Source: Clostridiaceae bacterium
Lineage (GTDB): Bacteria > Bacillota > Clostridia > Saccharofermentanales > DTU023
Assembly: GCA_012511185.1 (NCBI GenBank)
Contig: JAAZGN010000006.1
Coordinates: 1 to 5,962 of the forward strand
DNA: 5,962 nt
Reading direction: 5' to 3'
A program made the translations under genes and the position numbers. The notes below the pieces were generated by a model. The model was not told where the DNA came from, ran no database searches, and saw nothing but the letters and a program-made list of their open reading frames with translations. Positions within the stretch are counted from its first letter, which is position 1. Each line of letters starts with the position of its first letter. Shown piece by piece: positions 5,024 to 5,962 of this stretch.

Positions 5024-5962
5024 TTAACCCGCATAACGTTTGAAGAAATCGTGACGGAAAGACAGGAGACGGTCGGCTTGGATGGCCTGGCGTATTTGAT
5101 GCATCAGATCAAATAAAAAGGCGAGATTATGCCAGGATAAAAGACGCAGGCCCAAAATCTCCCCGCTCCGGATCAGGTGGTGCAGGTAGGCACGCGAATA
5201 ATTGCGGCATACATAACAGTCACAATCCGGATCGAGCGGTGTATCGGAACGAAGGTGAGCGGAGTTGCGGATCACAACACGGCCGCCCCAAGTCAGGGCC
5301 GTCCCGTTCCTGCCGACGCGGGTCGGAAAGACACAGTCGAACATGTCGACGCCGCGGGCTGAAGCCTCGACCAGATAGTCAGGCGATCCGACGCCCATGA
5401 GATAGCGCGGCCGGTCAGCCGGCATGTGAGGCAGAACGGCTTCCAGCATGGCGTACATGGTCCCGGACGGCTCCCCGACCGAAAGCCCTCCGATGCCATA
5501 TCCGGGCAGATCGTAGGAGGTAATCTCCCTGGCGCTTTGGATCCTGAGATGCGCGTAGCTACCTCCCTGGACGATCCCGAAAAGGGCCTGCTTTTCCGGA
5601 TGGCGCCAGGCCTTGACCGCCCGGTCAAGCCACCTGCTTGTCCGCTCGAGCGACTGGCGGACATAAGATTCGTCTGCCGGCCACGGCGTACACTCATCGA
5701 GCTGCATCATAATGTCGGATCCCAGCGCTTCCTGGATGGCAACTGCCTTTTCCGGCGTCAAAAAATGTCTTGACCCGTCGATGTGCGACCGGAAATGGAC
5801 TCCTTCTTCCTCAATGTCCCTGGGTTTCGCCAGCGAAAAGATTTGAAAGCCCCCACTGTCGGTCAGAATCGACCGGTCCCAATTCATAAAACGGTGGAGC
5901 CCGCCAAGTTCAGCTAAGACTTCCTGGCCCGGGCGCATCCATAAGTGGTAGGTATTACCAAA
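5024..5962 (-). CDS. tgt: Queuine/preQ1 tRNA-guanine transglycosylase Tgt (5' end outside window)
   Basis: Exchanges guanine 34 in the anticodon of tRNAs for Asp, Asn, His and Tyr with the queuosine precursor preQ1. The window holds the last 312 codons, beginning F-G-N-T-Y-H-L-W (family GNTYHL), so about 60-80 N-terminal residues are missing; usual length is about 370-380. Numbering from the first visible residue: TDSGGFQIFSL at about 34-44 with the active-site Asp at 35; QLDECTPWP at about 87-95; GIVQGG at 129-134; GGLSVGE at about 158-164; MGVGSP at about 189-194; DMFDCVFPTR with the catalytic nucleophile Asp at 209; and the zinc site C-x-C-x2-C (Cys247, Cys249, Cys252) with His278 in SWHNL. 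All catalytic and metal residues visible here are intact. The Met at 5938 is internal and not the start. yajC follows 89 nt downstream. Confidence 0.97.
   Translation of the reverse strand, partial: FGNTYHLWMRPGQEVLAELGGLHRFMNWDRSILTDSGGFQIFSLAKPRDIEEEGVHFRSHIDGSRHFLTPEKAVAIQEALGSDIMMQLDECTPWPADESYVRQSLERTSRWLDRAVKAWRHPEKQALFGIVQGGSYAHLRIQSAREITSYDLPGYGIGGLSVGEPSGTMYAMLEAVLPHMPADRPRYLMGVGSPDYLVEASARGVDMFDCVFPTRVGRNGTALTWGGRVVIRNSAHLRSDTPLDPDCDCYVCRNYSRAYLHHLIRSGEILGLRLLSWHNLAFLFDLMHQIRQAIQADRLLSFRHDFFKRYAG

Noticed and set aside
1..5962. A previously undescribed system, mobile element or CRISPR array
   Set aside because: All coding space is accounted for by conserved housekeeping genes. I saw no direct-repeat arrays, transposase-like frames or unknown gene families on either strand.

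Overview
The window carries a conserved bacterial housekeeping block, all read from the minus strand. Read 5' to 3' on that strand (high to low coordinates) the order is: tgt (5' end cut by the window edge), yajC, dnaG, rpoD, trmK and the first ~258 nt of rnpB (3' part cut by the other edge). The dnaG-rpoD-trmK order, the SigA-type sigma factor, the strong AAGGAGG-type ribosome binding sites, the GTG starts and the adjacent tgt-yajC pair point to a member of the Bacillota. The RNase P RNA resembles the ancestral (type A) architecture rather than the Bacillus type B, which favours a Clostridia-like lineage. This placement is inference from gene order and sequence style; I cannot name a genus.

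Region by region: 5024-5962 encodes the C-terminal ~312 residues of tRNA-guanine transglycosylase. An 89-bp gap holds the yajC ribosome binding site, and yajC follows (4584-4934). The yajC-dnaG gap (4427-4583) holds a hairpin with a short T-tract, a likely terminator, and just beyond it a TATAAT box that probably starts the dnaG transcript. dnaG (primase), rpoD (primary sigma factor) and trmK (tRNA m1A22 methyltransferase) form a tightly packed unit: the dnaG stop overlaps the rpoD GTG start as GTGA, and an equivalent GTGA exists between rpoD and trmK. The rnpB transcript appears to start from a good TTGAAC-17-TATAAT promoter lying inside the last codons of trmK, so the RNA gene and the protein gene overlap.

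The genes serve core information processing: replication priming, transcription initiation, tRNA modification (queuosine and m1A22) and tRNA 5' maturation, plus a Sec translocon accessory protein. I see no mobile element, CRISPR array, defence system or unfamiliar protein family. The most notable points are: (1) the conserved N-terminus of trmK is out of frame with its natural GTG start, and a single extra A in an A7 tract would restore it; (2) the rnpB promoter and 5' end are embedded in trmK; (3) the sigma factor carries an unusually long and very acidic N-terminal extension.
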